DNA from: Cupriavidus basilensis
GTDB taxonomy: Bacteria; Pseudomonadota; Gammaproteobacteria; Burkholderiales; Burkholderiaceae
Length of the DNA stretch: 64,000 bases
Direction of reading: 5' to 3'
Assembly: GCF_000832305.1 (NCBI RefSeq)
Contig: NZ_CP010537.1
Coordinates: forward strand, 1,426,001 to 1,490,000
A program made the position numbers and the translations under genes. The notes beneath the pieces are model-generated. The model saw only the letters and a program-made list of their open reading frames with translations. It was not told the origin of the DNA and did not search any database. Each line of letters opens with the position of its first letter. Position 1 is the first letter of the stretch. This document shows, piece by piece, positions 56,433 to 62,860 of the stretch.

Positions 56433-56786
56433 TCAGTCGTTCGCTCGCCAGTCACGCGCATGGACATCGCGCTTGGCCAGCGTGATGTCCATGCTGCCGA
56501 AGGTGGCCAGGCGCGTGAGCGCGTCGCGTGCGCCCTGCAGCGTGTCGAACTGCTCGAGAAACTTGGAGGGCACGTAGTTGATGGTGGGGGCCGGGCGGCT
56601 CGCGGCATCGACGTCTTCGCCGAACTCCTCCACAACCTTCACCTTCACCGGGTGCGCTATTTCGGCGATGACGAAGTGCGCCGTCCTGCGGCCGTAGAAG
56701 AGATAGTCGTAAGCCTCGACGGCCACCAGCCCCTCTACCAGTTCGGTGCGAAACTGCCCCGGCTTGCTGCTGAGTATTACGTACAT
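56433..56786 (-). CDS. Conserved small protein of unknown function in the HDO operon
   Basis: The 117-residue product starts MYVILSSKPGQFRTELV and contains YDYLFYGRRTAHFVIAEI. It is predicted to be an alpha/beta soluble protein without signal peptide, metal motif or known family. It lies between the two ferredoxin genes, 29 bp after the second one. Its position suggests an adaptor or subunit of the oxidase-ferredoxin system. Confidence 0.75.
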   Translation of the reverse strand: MYVILSSKPGQFRTELVEGLVAVEAYDYLFYGRRTAHFVIAEIAHPVKVKVVEEFGEDVDAASRPAPTINYVPSKFLEQFDTLQGARDALTRLATFGSMDITLAKRDVHARDWRAND

Positions 56787-56815
56787 GACTGCGTTGCCTG
56801 GTGGATGCTGGTGAA

Positions 56816-57184
56816 TTACTGCGCGTTGCCCGGGACGCTCGCTTGCAGGACATTGGCCCCGCCGCTGGCGGTGGCTGTGCCTTGCACTGGCAGTTCGTCC
56901 TGGATCAGCTCGATGTCATGCTCCAGCCAGATCTGGCAGGTCAGGCGATACCCTTGCTCCAGCCGTTCTCCGAGCTGCTTCTTTTCCTTCCAGTTCGGCG
57001 GCGGCAGGTGCTCGGCGCCGGCGATCACGCGGCACGCGCATTTGGAGCACTTGCCCATGCCGCACTCGTAGCGCAGGTTCGGATACGGAAACTGCTTGAT
57101 CCCGGCGCGCACCACCAGGTTGGTGCTGGGCTTGACCTCGTCCTCGAAGGTCTGGCCGTTCTTGTGAAATACGACTTTTGGCAT
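56816..57184 (-). CDS. [2Fe-2S] ferredoxin 2 of the HDO operon
   Basis: The 122-residue plant-type ferredoxin has ligands Cys41, Cys46, Cys49 (CGMGKCSKC) and Cys83 (YRLTCQ). It differs strongly from ferredoxin 1, so the two are not recent duplicates and may serve different redox steps. It follows the HDO gene by about 100 bp. The ATG at 57184 has a weak ribosome site. Confidence 0.9.
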   Translation of the reverse strand: MPKVVFHKNGQTFEDEVKPSTNLVVRAGIKQFPYPNLRYECGMGKCSKCACRVIAGAEHLPPPNWKEKKQLGERLEQGYRLTCQIWLEHDIELIQDELPVQGTATASGGANVLQASVPGNAQ

Positions 57185-57278
57185 ACAACGTTTCCGCAAG
57201 CGGTCTGGTCTGTCAGGGGCGGCTGGGCGGATGCGCACCGGCCGCGCTTCATCGCACGATCTCATCGCGGGATCTGGC

Positions 57279-58064
57279 GGCTGCTTCAGGCAGCCATGTC
57301 GAGTTCAGGCAGGGGGATTTCCTGGGCGACGTAGTCGTGATAGAGGGCGGTGGTGTAGAGCAGGCGCATCTGGGCGCCGATCTCGCAGATCCTGAGGCAG
57401 CGCTGCTGCAGCTCCGGGGTGTTGGCGTGTTCCAGGACAATCTGGTAGCCGCGTTCGCCGTGGATTTCATCGGAGACGATGTGCAGGTCGAAGAACTCGA
57501 CTTCTTCGTCGGTGAAGTTGTACTTGTCGCGCAGGGTGGGGGTCTGCTTGCGGTAGATCGACGGCACCTGGGATTCCAGGCCAACGACGAGGCCGGCGAC
57601 AGCCACGATGGGGTCTTCGCGCATGGCCACCGCGTAGCACCAGCTTTGCAGGCCGCGGGTGGTGGGCGACATGTTGTCGGGGTCGAGCACGCGCTCGCGG
57701 GTGGTGCCGCAGGCCTGGGCAAAGCGGATGAGCAGGTCGGTGTGGCGGTCGCCGCCGATTTCTTCCTCATACATATTGGCCAGCAGGAAGTCCTTGGCTT
57801 CGGTGAAGCGGTCGGGGGTGCGGGCGTAGATGTAGGCGAGGTAGTCGGCGAAGGGGCCGACGTAGTGATAGTGGTTCTCGGCCCAGCGGGCGAGGTGGTC
57901 GCGGGAGAGTTTGCCGCTGGCCCAGGCTACGCTGAAGGGGGCTTTGTTGGCGCTCTTGCCCTTGATGGCGTTTTCAAGGGCGGCACGGAAATCATCGCGG
58001 TTCATCAGTTCGGCCATCGGGGGCTCCTGGGGGAACGAGTTCAAGGTTGTGGGGGACTGCGTAG
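57279..58064. repeat. Left arm of a 786-bp inverted repeat
   Basis: This block, covering the whole HDO gene and about 47 bp upstream, recurs in reverse complement at 62006-62791. The coding parts appear identical (translations in several frames agree), with two differences in the leader and one just after the stop. The arms flank 3.9 kb of unique DNA. Confidence 0.9.
57286..58017 (-). CDS. Haem-oxygenase-like diiron oxidase (HDO), copy 1
   Basis: The 243-residue all-helical protein belongs to the TenA/PqqC/haem-oxygenase-like fold. The ligand pattern of diiron HDOs such as SznF, UndA and BesC is complete: Glu47 (AENHYHYVG), Glu84-86 with His92 (EEEIGGDRHTD), Glu148 (GLESQ), and His179-x3-Asp183-x2-His186. 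Such enzymes use O2 for N-oxygenation, decarboxylation or C-C cleavage of amino-acid-like or fatty substrates. It heads an operon with two ferredoxins, which could supply the electrons. It is annotated by many pipelines as TenA-like; the metal motif argues against thiaminase. A second copy lies at 62053. Confidence 0.85.
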   Translation of the reverse strand: MAELMNRDDFRAALENAIKGKSANKAPFSVAWASGKLSRDHLARWAENHYHYVGPFADYLAYIYARTPDRFTEAKDFLLANMYEEEIGGDRHTDLLIRFAQACGTTRERVLDPDNMSPTTRGLQSWCYAVAMREDPIVAVAGLVVGLESQVPSIYRKQTPTLRDKYNFTDEEVEFFDLHIVSDEIHGERGYQIVLEHANTPELQQRCLRICEIGAQMRLLYTTALYHDYVAQEIPLPELDMAA

Positions 58065-58107
58065 CATCGTCCGGAAGCGATCTGCTTGACCGGCTATCGT
58101 TTCGATA

Positions 58108-58123
58108 ATTGTATACTATCTAC
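58108..58123. promoter_or_regulatory. GTATAC operator, HDO copy 1 operon
   Basis: ATTGTATACTATCTAC, read on the plus strand, overlaps the probable -10 region of the minus-strand HDO operon. It is one of four related sites in the regulon and fits the FadR-type GntR pattern TNGTNNACNA. Confidence 0.6.
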
Positions 58124-58151
58124 AATAAGAAGAAAGGGGTAGTGGTTGACA

Positions 58152-58187
58152 AGGCCAATATGCAGGCCGATATGCAGGCCAATAGCG
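58152..58187. repeat. 12-bp tandem repeat between the cyclodeaminase gene and the HDO promoter
   Basis: Three units AGGCCAATATGC, AGGCCGATATGC, AGGCCAATAGCG follow each other just after the cyclodeaminase-family gene. Confidence 0.75.
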
Positions 58188-58219
58188 GGCCGCATGCCGG
58201 CAGCACCACATAGCGTGAA

Positions 58220-59152
58220 TCAAGCGGCCCTGGCTTCACCCGCAGCCTCGATCTGCCGGTAGGCGAAGCCCGCCAGCGCCACATCCTCCAGCCCCACGCC
58301 TACGGACTTGTAGATCAGGATGTCCGTGTCATTGCCGCGCGGCTTCACGCTGCCGGTCACCACATCAGCCAGCTCGACGACCTTGTCGGCCGGCAGCACG
58401 GCGGGATCCGCCAGCACGATGTCTCCGGCCTCGCGCATGGATTGGGGGCGCCACTCCACTACCAGCCGGGCCGCGCGGGAGAGCGCCACGTCGTCCAGCT
58501 CGCGGGTGTGCGGCAAGCTGGACCCGATGGCCGCGACGAAGGCGCCGGGCTTGAGGGAGTGGCCGGAGAACAACGGCGTGGTGGAGCGCGAGGCGGTGAC
58601 CACGATGTCGGCCTGAGCCACGGCCTGGTCCGGCTCCGCAAGGTCGACCGGGATGCCGCACTGGCGCGCCAGGCGCTCGGGCATGGCGGCATCGGCATAC
58701 GGGTCGGACAGCAGGATGCGCTTGAGCGGCAGGGCGGCGGCGAGCTGGCGGGCATGCTGCACGCCTTGCGTGCCGGCGCCAAACAGCGCCAGCACTTCGG
58801 CTCCCGGCCGCGCCAGGTGCCGGGCGGCCAGCACGGAGCAGGCCGCGGTGCGCAGCCGGGTGATCGCGCCCGCATCGAACGATGCCAGCGGCCGGCCGTC
58901 CTCGGTGGAGAAGATCAGGATGACAAAGGAAAACTGTCCCTTGATGGTGGTGTAGACCTTGGCGCCGGCCACCTGTTGCTCGGGAATTACCGCGCCCAGC
59001 GTGGACAGCTTGACGCCGCCGGCCTCGGTACGGATACGCTCCTGCATGGCGGCCTTGCCTTGGCCGAAGCTGCGGAAAGCGTCCAGCATCACTTGCTGGG
59101 CGTCAGCGGGGCTGACGTGGCGGTCGATCATCTCGTCGGTGATATGCAGCAT
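58220..59152 (-). CDS. Ornithine cyclodeaminase/mu-crystallin family protein
   Basis: The 310-residue NAD(P)-dependent enzyme shows the family motifs GAKVYTTIKGQFSFVILIFS, RTAACSVLAARHLARP and the Rossmann LFGAGTQGVQHARQL, plus VVEWRPQSMREAGD. Members act as ornithine cyclodeaminase, alanine dehydrogenase or ketimine reductase. It is downstream of a TauE-like exporter gene and under the shared operator, so it may reduce or form an imine produced by the HDO pathway. Confidence 0.87.
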   Translation of the reverse strand: MLHITDEMIDRHVSPADAQQVMLDAFRSFGQGKAAMQERIRTEAGGVKLSTLGAVIPEQQVAGAKVYTTIKGQFSFVILIFSTEDGRPLASFDAGAITRLRTAACSVLAARHLARPGAEVLALFGAGTQGVQHARQLAAALPLKRILLSDPYADAAMPERLARQCGIPVDLAEPDQAVAQADIVVTASRSTTPLFSGHSLKPGAFVAAIGSSLPHTRELDDVALSRAARLVVEWRPQSMREAGDIVLADPAVLPADKVVELADVVTGSVKPRGNDTDILIYKSVGVGLEDVALAGFAYRQIEAAGEARAA

Positions 59153-59235
59153 GGTCTATTTCCTGGCGTAGCGGGAATGGAGGGAATCGTAAGGTCCAAG
59201 GTGAGGCGGGAAGAGGTGAGGAGGGGCGAGAGGCG

Positions 59236-59988
59236 TCAGGCGGGCAGGGCGAGCTTGACCAGCACGCCGATGGCGCCAGCCGTGCACAGCGCCAGCAGCA
59301 GCTTGCGCACGGCCTTGGCCGAAAAGCGGTTCTTGAGGCGATTGGACACGGCAAAGCCGACCAGCAGCATGGGCGACAGGCTCAGGCTGAGCCACAGTTC
59401 CACCAGCCCGAAACGGCCGGCGGCAGCCAGCATGGCCAGCGAAAACGCCGCGCCGGCGCACAGGATGCAGCCGATGGTGGCGCGCAGCTGCGGCGGCGGC
59501 AGGTGCTGCATGACGATGGCAAAGGGCGGCGCGCCCGCCGAGGTGACCGTGCCCATGAAGCCGGAGGCGGCACCCGCCACCGCCATGTTCAGGCCGGATG
59601 CCTGCACCCGCCAGCCCAGCAGGCTCAGCGCCACCGCAGCCAGGATCGACAGCGCGAACACCAGCGCCAGCACTTCGGCCGGCAGCTGCGTCATTGCCGC
59701 CACCGCCACCACCGTGCCGGCCGCACGTCCAGCCAGGGCATTGCCCGCCGTGCGCCAGGCAATGGCACGGAACTCGCGTATCGCACCCAGCAACGAGACC
59801 AGCCCGCCCATGGCCAGCAAGGGACCCGGGGCCAGTTGCGGGAAAAACAGCACGGCCACCGGCGCCGACACCATCGAGAAGCCGATCCCGCCCACGCCTT
59901 GCAGGCAGGCGCCGCACAGGATCAGCGCACCCATCAGGCCGAATTGCCAGGCGGTGGTACCGGCGGGAAGAAGGGTGGAAAGTGTCAT
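59236..59988 (-). CDS. TauE/SafE (UPF0721) family membrane transporter
   Basis: The 250-residue protein has about eight helices in two repeats, with GALILCGACLQGVGGIGFSM in the first and ASGFMGTVTSAGAPPFAIVM in the second. The family exports sulfite, sulfoacetate or other organic anions, or imports them. It is the first gene of a unit with the cyclodeaminase-family gene (83 bp apart) and has a GTATAC operator upstream. Confidence 0.85.
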   Translation of the reverse strand: MTLSTLLPAGTTAWQFGLMGALILCGACLQGVGGIGFSMVSAPVAVLFFPQLAPGPLLAMGGLVSLLGAIREFRAIAWRTAGNALAGRAAGTVVAVAAMTQLPAEVLALVFALSILAAVALSLLGWRVQASGLNMAVAGAASGFMGTVTSAGAPPFAIVMQHLPPPQLRATIGCILCAGAAFSLAMLAAAGRFGLVELWLSLSLSPMLLVGFAVSNRLKNRFSAKAVRKLLLALCTAGAIGVLVKLALPA

Positions 59989-60057
59989 GGCGGCTCGGAT
60001 TGGCGTCAGGGATCGCACTCTGCTCCATCGGCGATGGCATGTTGATGGCGCGACGAA

Positions 60058-60073
60058 TTGGTATACAGTCTAC
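60058..60073. promoter_or_regulatory. GTATAC operator, TauE-cyclodeaminase unit
   Basis: TTGGTATACAGTCTAC shares the GTATAC core and TCTAC flank with the HDO sites, and lies 70 bp before the TauE start in the position of the -10 element. Confidence 0.55.
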
Positions 60074-60234
60074 ATAAAATTCAGGTGGAAGACATCTGGA
60101 ACAGGCCGAATGAGCACTGCTGGCTCGCAAAAGGTGCCTGCCGTCCCCGTTTCAGCGCGAAAACGTAAGGGTTTGCACCAGATTGGGTGGATTCCCTAGT
60201 CCCGGTAGATTTCGCTTGTTTTGATGCGGATCAA

Positions 60235-60250
60235 GAATATAGTATACGTT
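60235..60250. promoter_or_regulatory. GTATAC operator, permease unit
   Basis: GAATATAGTATACGTT matches the reverse complement of the same consensus (GTATACTAT). It lies 69 bp before the permease start. Confidence 0.55.
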
Positions 60251-60318
60251 CATGGGACGGCTATAGTCCCACAAGACAAAAACGATGGTCTCTACAGATA
60301 AAGATCCAAGGGGAATAC

Positions 60319-61857
60319 ATGCAACACGAAGCGGTGATTGGCGCGGCACACTGGATCTACCTGGCGGGCGTGGCGGTGATCGTCCTGACCATGATCCTGC
60401 GGGCCAATGTGGTCGTGCCATCGATTCTGGGTACGTTTCTGGTGGTGTTCGCACTGACCGGTAGCCCGGTCTCGGCGCTGGGAGGCATTTTTTCGGCAAG
60501 CCTGGTGGCGGCCAAGGAGCTGTTCAACATCTTCCTGGTCATCGCATTCATGACAGCGCTGCTCAACTCGCTGAAGACGCTGCGCTCGGATATCCGCATG
60601 GTGGAGCCATTCCGGGTGGTGATGAAAAACGGCCATTCCGCGTTCTTCATCCTGGCTGGCATTACCTACGTGATTTCGCTGTTCTTCTGGCCCACGCCGG
60701 CGGTGCCGCTGGTCTCGGCCATCCTGCTGCCGGCAGCGATTGCGGCCGGCCTGCCGCCGCTGGCGGGCGCCATGGCCATCGCGATCGCGGGGCAGGGCAT
60801 GGCGCTGTCGTCCGACTATGTGATTGGCGTGGCGCCCGGGATCAGCGCCAAGGCCGCCGGCGCCGCGGTCAGCGCGGTGGTGGTTGCCGATCGCGCGCTG
60901 GTGCTGTCGATCATTACCGGCGCCATCGCGCTGACCCTGGCCTATCTGTCGATGCGCAAGCACATCGTGCCTGCCAGCGGCGCCTTGCTGACCCATTGGC
61001 AAGCGCGCGCGGGCGGCGCTGTGGAAAAGCCCGAACACGCGGGCACCTTCGACAAGGCCGAGATCGCGCGCGGCACCGAGCACGACGAGCCGCTCGTCAC
61101 CGATGCCAATATCGAGCGCAGCCTGGCCATGGTGGCGCTGCGCCGCGTCAAGTGGTCCAAGTGCTTCGCGGTGGTGACGCCGCTGGCCTTCCTGGCGGTG
61201 GTGGCCGTGATGGTGCTGCCGAAGATGGGTTCGGCCCTGCCGGAGTTGAAGGGCGGCGATGCGGCAGCACTGGTCGGCGGCGTTGCGGCGCTGCTGATGA
61301 TGCTGGCCACGCTGGCGGCGGAAGGCCCGCGCAAGATGCTCGATGTGTGCCCCGAGCACATCACCGATGGCTTTGTCTTCGCCTTCAAGGCCATGGGCTC
61401 GGTGCTGCCGATCGCCGGCTTCTTCTTTGTCGGCGCCGGCGAGACCGCGGCGCAGATCCTGGGCGTCAGCGCCGACAAGGCGCCCAGCCTGCTGTTCGAG
61501 CTGATCCAGGCGTACCAGCACATGATTCCGGATAACCATGTGCTGGTGGCATTCGGCGTGCTGCTGGTGGGCATGATCACTGGCATCGACGGCTCGGGCT
61601 TTGCCGGCCTGCCGCTGACCGGCACGCTGGCTGGCGCGCTGGGCCCGGTGGTGGGCTTCGATTCCGCCACGCTGGCGGCAATCGGGCAGATGGGCGCGGT
61701 GTGGACGGGCGGCGGCACGCTGATCGCGTGGTCCTCCCTGATCGCGGTGGCCGGATTTGCCCGGGTGCCGGTGCTCGATGCGGTGCGCGCCTTGCTGTTG
61801 CCGGTGCTGATCGGGCTGTGCGTGTCCACCGTTTGCGCCATGTTCCTCTGGCGCTGA
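60319..61857 (+). CDS. Polytopic permease of the DctM/GntP-like ion transporter type
   Basis: The 512-residue protein has about 12-13 hydrophobic segments, a repeated architecture and a charged cytoplasmic loop (about 230-275). Segments such as FWPTPAVPLVSAILLPAAIA and IDGSGFAGLPLTGTLAGALG suggest the ion-transporter superfamily (C4-dicarboxylate DctM, gluconate GntP). I do not recognise the precise family. It is transcribed alone, under the shared operator, with AAGGGG before the ATG, and probably imports the substrate of the HDO regulon. Confidence 0.75.
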   Translation: MQHEAVIGAAHWIYLAGVAVIVLTMILRANVVVPSILGTFLVVFALTGSPVSALGGIFSASLVAAKELFNIFLVIAFMTALLNSLKTLRSDIRMVEPFRVVMKNGHSAFFILAGITYVISLFFWPTPAVPLVSAILLPAAIAAGLPPLAGAMAIAIAGQGMALSSDYVIGVAPGISAKAAGAAVSAVVVADRALVLSIITGAIALTLAYLSMRKHIVPASGALLTHWQARAGGAVEKPEHAGTFDKAEIARGTEHDEPLVTDANIERSLAMVALRRVKWSKCFAVVTPLAFLAVVAVMVLPKMGSALPELKGGDAAALVGGVAALLMMLATLAAEGPRKMLDVCPEHITDGFVFAFKAMGSVLPIAGFFFVGAGETAAQILGVSADKAPSLLFELIQAYQHMIPDNHVLVAFGVLLVGMITGIDGSGFAGLPLTGTLAGALGPVVGFDSATLAAIGQMGAVWTGGGTLIAWSSLIAVAGFARVPVLDAVRALLLPVLIGLCVSTVCAMFLWR

Positions 61858-61876
61858 ACCTGTCGCATCGAGCAGC

Positions 61877-61910
61877 AAAAAGCGAGGCCATTCGTGCCTC
61901 GCTTTTTTTA
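61877..61910 (+). terminator. Rho-independent terminator of the permease gene
   Basis: AGCGAGGC (61881-61888) and GCCTCGCT (61896-61903) form an 8-bp stem flanked by AAAA and a T7 run, 20 bp after the stop. The A run makes it usable in both directions. Confidence 0.9.
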
Positions 61911-61944
61911 TTCCCGAAACGCGAATACCATCTTCCCAAAAATA

Positions 61945-61964
61945 GTAGATAGTATACAATCTAC
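61945..61964. promoter_or_regulatory. GTATAC operator, HDO copy 2 operon
   Basis: GTAGATAGTATACAATCTAC is the most symmetrical of the four sites, with outer arms GTAGAT and ATCTAC. It lies 89 bp before HDO copy 2 and overlaps a TATACAAT -10 element, so binding would repress. Confidence 0.65.
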
Positions 61965-62005
61965 ATCAAGGTATCGGGTGGCGCGGATAAAGCCCCCGGA
62001 CCGCA

Positions 62006-62791
62006 CTACGCAGTCCCCCATAACCCTGAACTCGTTCCCCCAGGAGCCCCCGATGGCCGAACTGATGAACCGCGATGATTTCCGTGCCGCCCTTGAAAAC
62101 GCCATCAAGGGCAAGAGCGCCAACAAAGCCCCCTTCAGCGTAGCCTGGGCCAGCGGCAAACTCTCCCGCGACCACCTCGCCCGCTGGGCCGAGAACCACT
62201 ATCACTACGTCGGCCCCTTCGCCGACTACCTCGCCTACATCTACGCCCGCACCCCCGACCGCTTCACCGAAGCCAAGGACTTCCTGCTGGCCAATATGTA
62301 TGAGGAAGAAATCGGCGGCGACCGCCACACCGACCTGCTCATCCGCTTTGCCCAGGCCTGCGGCACCACCCGCGAGCGCGTGCTCGACCCCGACAACATG
62401 TCGCCCACCACCCGCGGCCTGCAAAGCTGGTGCTACGCGGTGGCCATGCGCGAAGACCCCATCGTGGCTGTCGCCGGCCTCGTCGTTGGCCTGGAATCCC
62501 AGGTGCCGTCGATCTACCGCAAGCAGACCCCCACCCTGCGCGACAAGTACAACTTCACCGACGAAGAAGTCGAGTTCTTCGACCTGCACATCGTCTCCGA
62601 TGAAATCCACGGCGAACGCGGCTACCAGATTGTCCTGGAACACGCCAACACCCCGGAGCTGCAGCAGCGCTGCCTCAGGATCTGCGAGATCGGCGCCCAG
62701 ATGCGCCTGCTCTACACCACCGCCCTCTATCACGACTACGTCGCCCAGGAAATCCCCCTGCCTGAACTCGACATGGCTGCCTGAGGCAGCC
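62006..62791. repeat. Right arm of the 786-bp inverted repeat
   Basis: Reverse-complement copy of 57279-58064. See the left arm. Confidence 0.9.
62053..62784 (+). CDS. Haem-oxygenase-like diiron oxidase (HDO), copy 2
   Basis: The 243-residue protein is identical to that of copy 1, with all diiron ligands (Glu47, Glu84-86, His92, Glu148, His179, Asp183, His186). Near-perfect DNA identity shows a recent duplication or ongoing gene conversion. Here the gene is followed 76 bp later by a semialdehyde dehydrogenase rather than ferredoxins, and has its own operator. Having the same enzyme at the head of two operons may keep oxidase supply matched to both. Confidence 0.85.
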   Translation: MAELMNRDDFRAALENAIKGKSANKAPFSVAWASGKLSRDHLARWAENHYHYVGPFADYLAYIYARTPDRFTEAKDFLLANMYEEEIGGDRHTDLLIRFAQACGTTRERVLDPDNMSPTTRGLQSWCYAVAMREDPIVAVAGLVVGLESQVPSIYRKQTPTLRDKYNFTDEEVEFFDLHIVSDEIHGERGYQIVLEHANTPELQQRCLRICEIGAQMRLLYTTALYHDYVAQEIPLPELDMAA

Positions 62792-62860
62792 CCCGGGGCG
62801 GCATCGCATTGGCATTGACGGCCCCGCCCGGGGCCTGACCGGATGAAAGGTTTGGACACC

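Larger units (their letters stand above)
59989..60318. other. Divergent control region of the exporter and permease genes
   Basis: This 330-bp gap between the minus-strand TauE gene and the plus-strand permease gene contains two of the four GTATAC sites (60058-60073 and 60235-60250) and AT-rich promoter-like DNA. No gene is visible. Confidence 0.5.

Noticed and set aside
57286..58017. Thiaminase II (TenA) or PqqC assignment
   Set aside because: The fold is shared, but the complete diiron ligand set and absence of thiamin or PQQ genes favour an HDO.
57178..58089. 303-codon plus-strand frame opposite HDO copy 1 (also opposite copy 2)
   Set aside because: Antisense shadow of the HDO gene; it was only useful to confirm DNA identity of the two copies.
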